From positions 145,161 through 209,160 of the forward strand of contig NZ_QKTX01000009.1 of assembly GCF_003253485.1 (NCBI RefSeq): DNA of 64,000 nucleotides, in the 5' to 3' direction. Below are positions 62,131 to 64,000 of the stretch, piece by piece. Numbering within the stretch: the stretch's first letter is position 1; every line of letters starts with the position of its first letter. The notes under the pieces are model-generated. The model searched no databases and had not been told where the DNA came from. It saw only the letters and a list, made by a program, of their open reading frames with translations. The stretch is from Algoriphagus aquaeductus (lineage in GTDB: Bacteria > Bacteroidota > Bacteroidia > Cytophagales > Cyclobacteriaceae). The position numbers and the translations under genes were made by a program.

Positions 62131-63171
62131 ATGAAAATAGATAATTTCGAAATTAATAAAAGTTCAAAAGTTTTTATAATTGCTGAATTATCAGCAAATC
62201 ATAATGGAAGCCTGGAAACTGCCATTGAAACAATTAAAGCTGCGAAAAGAGCTGGAGCAGATGCTATAAAACTTCAGACGTATACAGCGGACACTTTGAC
62301 AATTGACTGTGATAAAGAGGATTTTATTATTAAGTCAGGCTCAATTTGGGACGGCCAGACATATTATAAACTTTATCAATCTGCCTATACCCCTTGGGAA
62401 TGGCATGAAACGCTTTTCAATGCAGCTAAAGAAGAGGGGCTCGTTTGTTTCAGTTCTCCTTTTGATAAAACAGCAGTGGACTTTCTTGAAAACTTAGATG
62501 CACCTGCCTACAAAATTGCTTCTTTTGAGATCACGGATATTCCATTGATAGAATATGTAGCTTCCAAAGGAAAGCCTGTTATTATTTCCACAGGAATAGC
62601 TACCCAAGAAGACATTGAACTTGCATTAGATGCCTGTTATCGCATGGGAAATAAGGAAGTTGCATTGTTGAAATGCACATCAAGCTATCCAGCGCCGATT
62701 GAAGAAGCCAACATGATTATGGTAAATGATATGGCCGAAAGATACGATGTGATTACTGGACTTTCTGACCATACCATAGGTAGTACGGTTCCAGTAGTAG
62801 CAACCTGTTTTGGAGCAAAAATTATTGAAAAGCATTTTATTTTAGATAGATCGATTGGAGGTCCCGATGCTTCTTTCTCAATGACAGAGCAAGAATTTGG
62901 TGAAATGGTGAATGCTATTAGAGAAGCAGAAAAAGCAATTGGGGTTGTTGATTATAGCCTTACTGAAAAGCAGAAAAAGGGTAGAGATTTTTGTAGATCT
63001 TTGTATGTGGTGAAGGATATCCAGGCTGGAGAAATTATTACAGAAGAAAATGTGAGAAGCATTAGGCCTGGATTCGGAATGCATCCAAAGAATTCAATTG
63101 AGATATTTGGAGAAAGAGTTAATTCTAATCTTACGAAGGGAACGAGATTTGATATAAAATATTTATTTTAA
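62131..63171 (+). CDS. pseI: Pseudaminic acid synthase, PseI (NeuB family)
   Basis: 346 residues. The NeuB barrel is clear: FIIAELSANHNGSLETAIETIKAAKRAGADAIKLQTYTADT (15-55), then VISTGIATQEDIELALDACY, LLKCTSSYPAP and a final GLSDHTIG stretch. A C-terminal SAF domain (SLYVVKDIQAGEIITEENVRSIRPGFGMHP) follows. It condenses the 6-deoxy-AltdiNAc sugar with phosphoenolpyruvate to form pseudaminic acid. KLQTYTADTLT and SDHTIGS match PseI better than NeuB. It lies seven bases after the formyltransferase gene. Confidence 0.93.
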   Translation: MKIDNFEINKSSKVFIIAELSANHNGSLETAIETIKAAKRAGADAIKLQTYTADTLTIDCDKEDFIIKSGSIWDGQTYYKLYQSAYTPWEWHETLFNAAKEEGLVCFSSPFDKTAVDFLENLDAPAYKIASFEITDIPLIEYVASKGKPVIISTGIATQEDIELALDACYRMGNKEVALLKCTSSYPAPIEEANMIMVNDMAERYDVITGLSDHTIGSTVPVVATCFGAKIIEKHFILDRSIGGPDASFSMTEQEFGEMVNAIREAEKAIGVVDYSLTEKQKKGRDFCRSLYVVKDIQAGEIITEENVRSIRPGFGMHPKNSIEIFGERVNSNLTKGTRFDIKYLF

Positions 63172-63184
63172 TTGAATTTTAATT

Positions 63185-63940
63185 ATGAAAAGAGACAAAG
63201 TATTATTTTTTCATCCGTTTACAATGCAATCCCCAAATTTCCCCACAGTATTAGATGAGGCTCTTGAATTTTCAAATTCTAATCCGGATACAGAAGTACT
63301 TATGTATAAGTGTAGAGGAGAAATTCAATTTTGTCAACAAAATCCTAGAGGAAGTAAATTAAACTGCTTGATATGTCAATATGTGTTTGATAGGATGGTT
63401 CGATGTTTTGATGATGAAAGGAAAATTAAAGTAGTTCACCTTGATGATTTTATTAATGCTGACACTGATTTAATTGATTTTGATGTAAGCACGTTAAATT
63501 CTTTTGATGAACTTAAGAATTTTAAAAAAGCAGAGATTGATCTAGGTAGTGGTATTTTATCAAGCTATATGGATATAACAAGAAATGATAATTGGGAAAA
63601 ATTAGATAAAGTATTACTATCTAATCTTACTTATGCTTCGATTTTTGCATTGAATATCGCAAGGGCTATTGAAAAAGCTCTAGATCTAAGAAGTATTTTT
63701 ATCTTTAATGGCCGATTACATGATAATAAACCTTTTCTTAATTATTTTTCGTCAAAATTTAAAAATTATATTATTTTAGAAACGGTTGGAGGTAGGGTTA
63801 AACAGGATTATCAGAAGCATCGCTTTTATAATTCAAGACCCCATTCAATTTCAACATATGCTGAGCAGGTTATTAATAATTGGGAAGTTTCTCAATTAAG
63901 TAATTGCCGTGTTCAAGTAATAAGTGCAACGGGTTTGTAA
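63185..63940 (+). CDS. Glycan-assembly protein, probably truncated (capsule-biosynthesis/glycosyltransferase-like)
   Basis: 251 residues with no recognised family name. The opening KVLFFHPFTMQSPNFPTVLDEALEF and two cysteine patterns (CRGEIQFCQQNPRG and LNCLICQYVFDRM) match an N-terminal region I know from ~450-500-residue proteins in bacterial surface-glycan clusters, with the C-terminal part missing. It ends with ...NCRVQVISATGL, which does not look like a conserved domain end, and the frame stops at 63940. Neither other frame continues the protein far. It may be a truncated version, a frameshift, or a short member. It is the seventh gene of the operon and just before the window edge. Confidence 0.5.
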   Translation: MKRDKVLFFHPFTMQSPNFPTVLDEALEFSNSNPDTEVLMYKCRGEIQFCQQNPRGSKLNCLICQYVFDRMVRCFDDERKIKVVHLDDFINADTDLIDFDVSTLNSFDELKNFKKAEIDLGSGILSSYMDITRNDNWEKLDKVLLSNLTYASIFALNIARAIEKALDLRSIFIFNGRLHDNKPFLNYFSSKFKNYIILETVGGRVKQDYQKHRFYNSRPHSISTYAEQVINNWEVSQLSNCRVQVISATGL

Positions 63941-64000
63941 GATAATAATTTCTCTTTAGGAGTTAGGTAGTTGAATTTTCTAATAGGCCTGTTGTTGATT

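Overview
The window looks like the chromosome of a Bacteroidota member of the order Cytophagales, probably a Cyclobacteriaceae/Algoriphagus-like marine or soil bacterium. The evidence is two SusC/SusD pairs, a type III glutamine synthetase, TAnnTTTG-type promoter motifs, DUF6520/MauE-type genes and A-rich ribosome-binding regions. This placement is inference from gene content; no rRNA or tRNA gene was seen.

Layout. 1-2.2 kb: the 5' end of a glycogen branching enzyme gene (minus strand), then five REP-like palindromic units around a RAYT/IS200-like Y1 transposase gene. 2.2-6 kb: mtaB (minus) and type III glutamine synthetase. 6.5-15.3 kb: a chitin or GlcNAc-oligosaccharide locus (SusC, SusD, GH18 chitinase, ROK kinase, FAD oxidoreductase). 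15.5-18.8 kb: a polysaccharide-export pair (Wza-like lipoprotein and Wzc-like tyrosine kinase with a YG-repeat tail). 19-28.3 kb: small genes (DoxX-like, ankyrin, FtsX-type permease, SRPBCC, RibD-like, a frameshifted PhyH gene) separated by MITE-like repeats, including a ~320 bp inverted pair 6 kb apart.

28.3-39.3 kb is an accessory, defence-like island. It holds a Fic AMP-transferase with a palindromic operator array over its start codon, and a minus-strand trio (sigma-like factor, helical protein, ImmA/IrrE protease). Divergent from the trio is a plus-strand unit: two tiny ORFs, a metallo-beta-lactamase-fold protein, a single protein fusing E2-like, E1-like (ThiF) and JAB/JAMM domains, and a four-helix membrane protein. 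This ubiquitin-like conjugation cassette has no recognisable ubiquitin-like gene and is the most interesting system in the window.

39.3-48.2 kb: a second nutrient/export locus (thioredoxin-fold lipoprotein-like protein, SusC, SusD, a DUF6520-type peptide and a MauE/DoxX membrane protein). The first gene has ~500 bp of heptanucleotide-repeat-rich sequence inserted in frame after its signal peptide. 48.4-49.9 kb: a Crp-like regulator abutting a class I terpene synthase. 50-54 kb: small Bacteroidota-specific genes (DUF6266-like, DUF5675-like, holin-like) preceded by an 11-bp tandem array, and a YiiX-like hydrolase. 54.8-56.4 kb: an unknown gene and a four-helix-bundle gene flanked by heptanucleotide arrays.

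56.5-64 kb is a surface-glycan operon: a UDP-HexNAc dehydrogenase followed by overlapping genes for a pseudaminic-acid-type nonulosonate (PseB, PseC, PseF, PseH-like, a formyltransferase, PseI) and the start of the glycan-assembly part. No PseG gene is seen before the window ends. The export pair at 15.5-18.8 kb could serve such a glycan, but the two loci are 38 kb apart.
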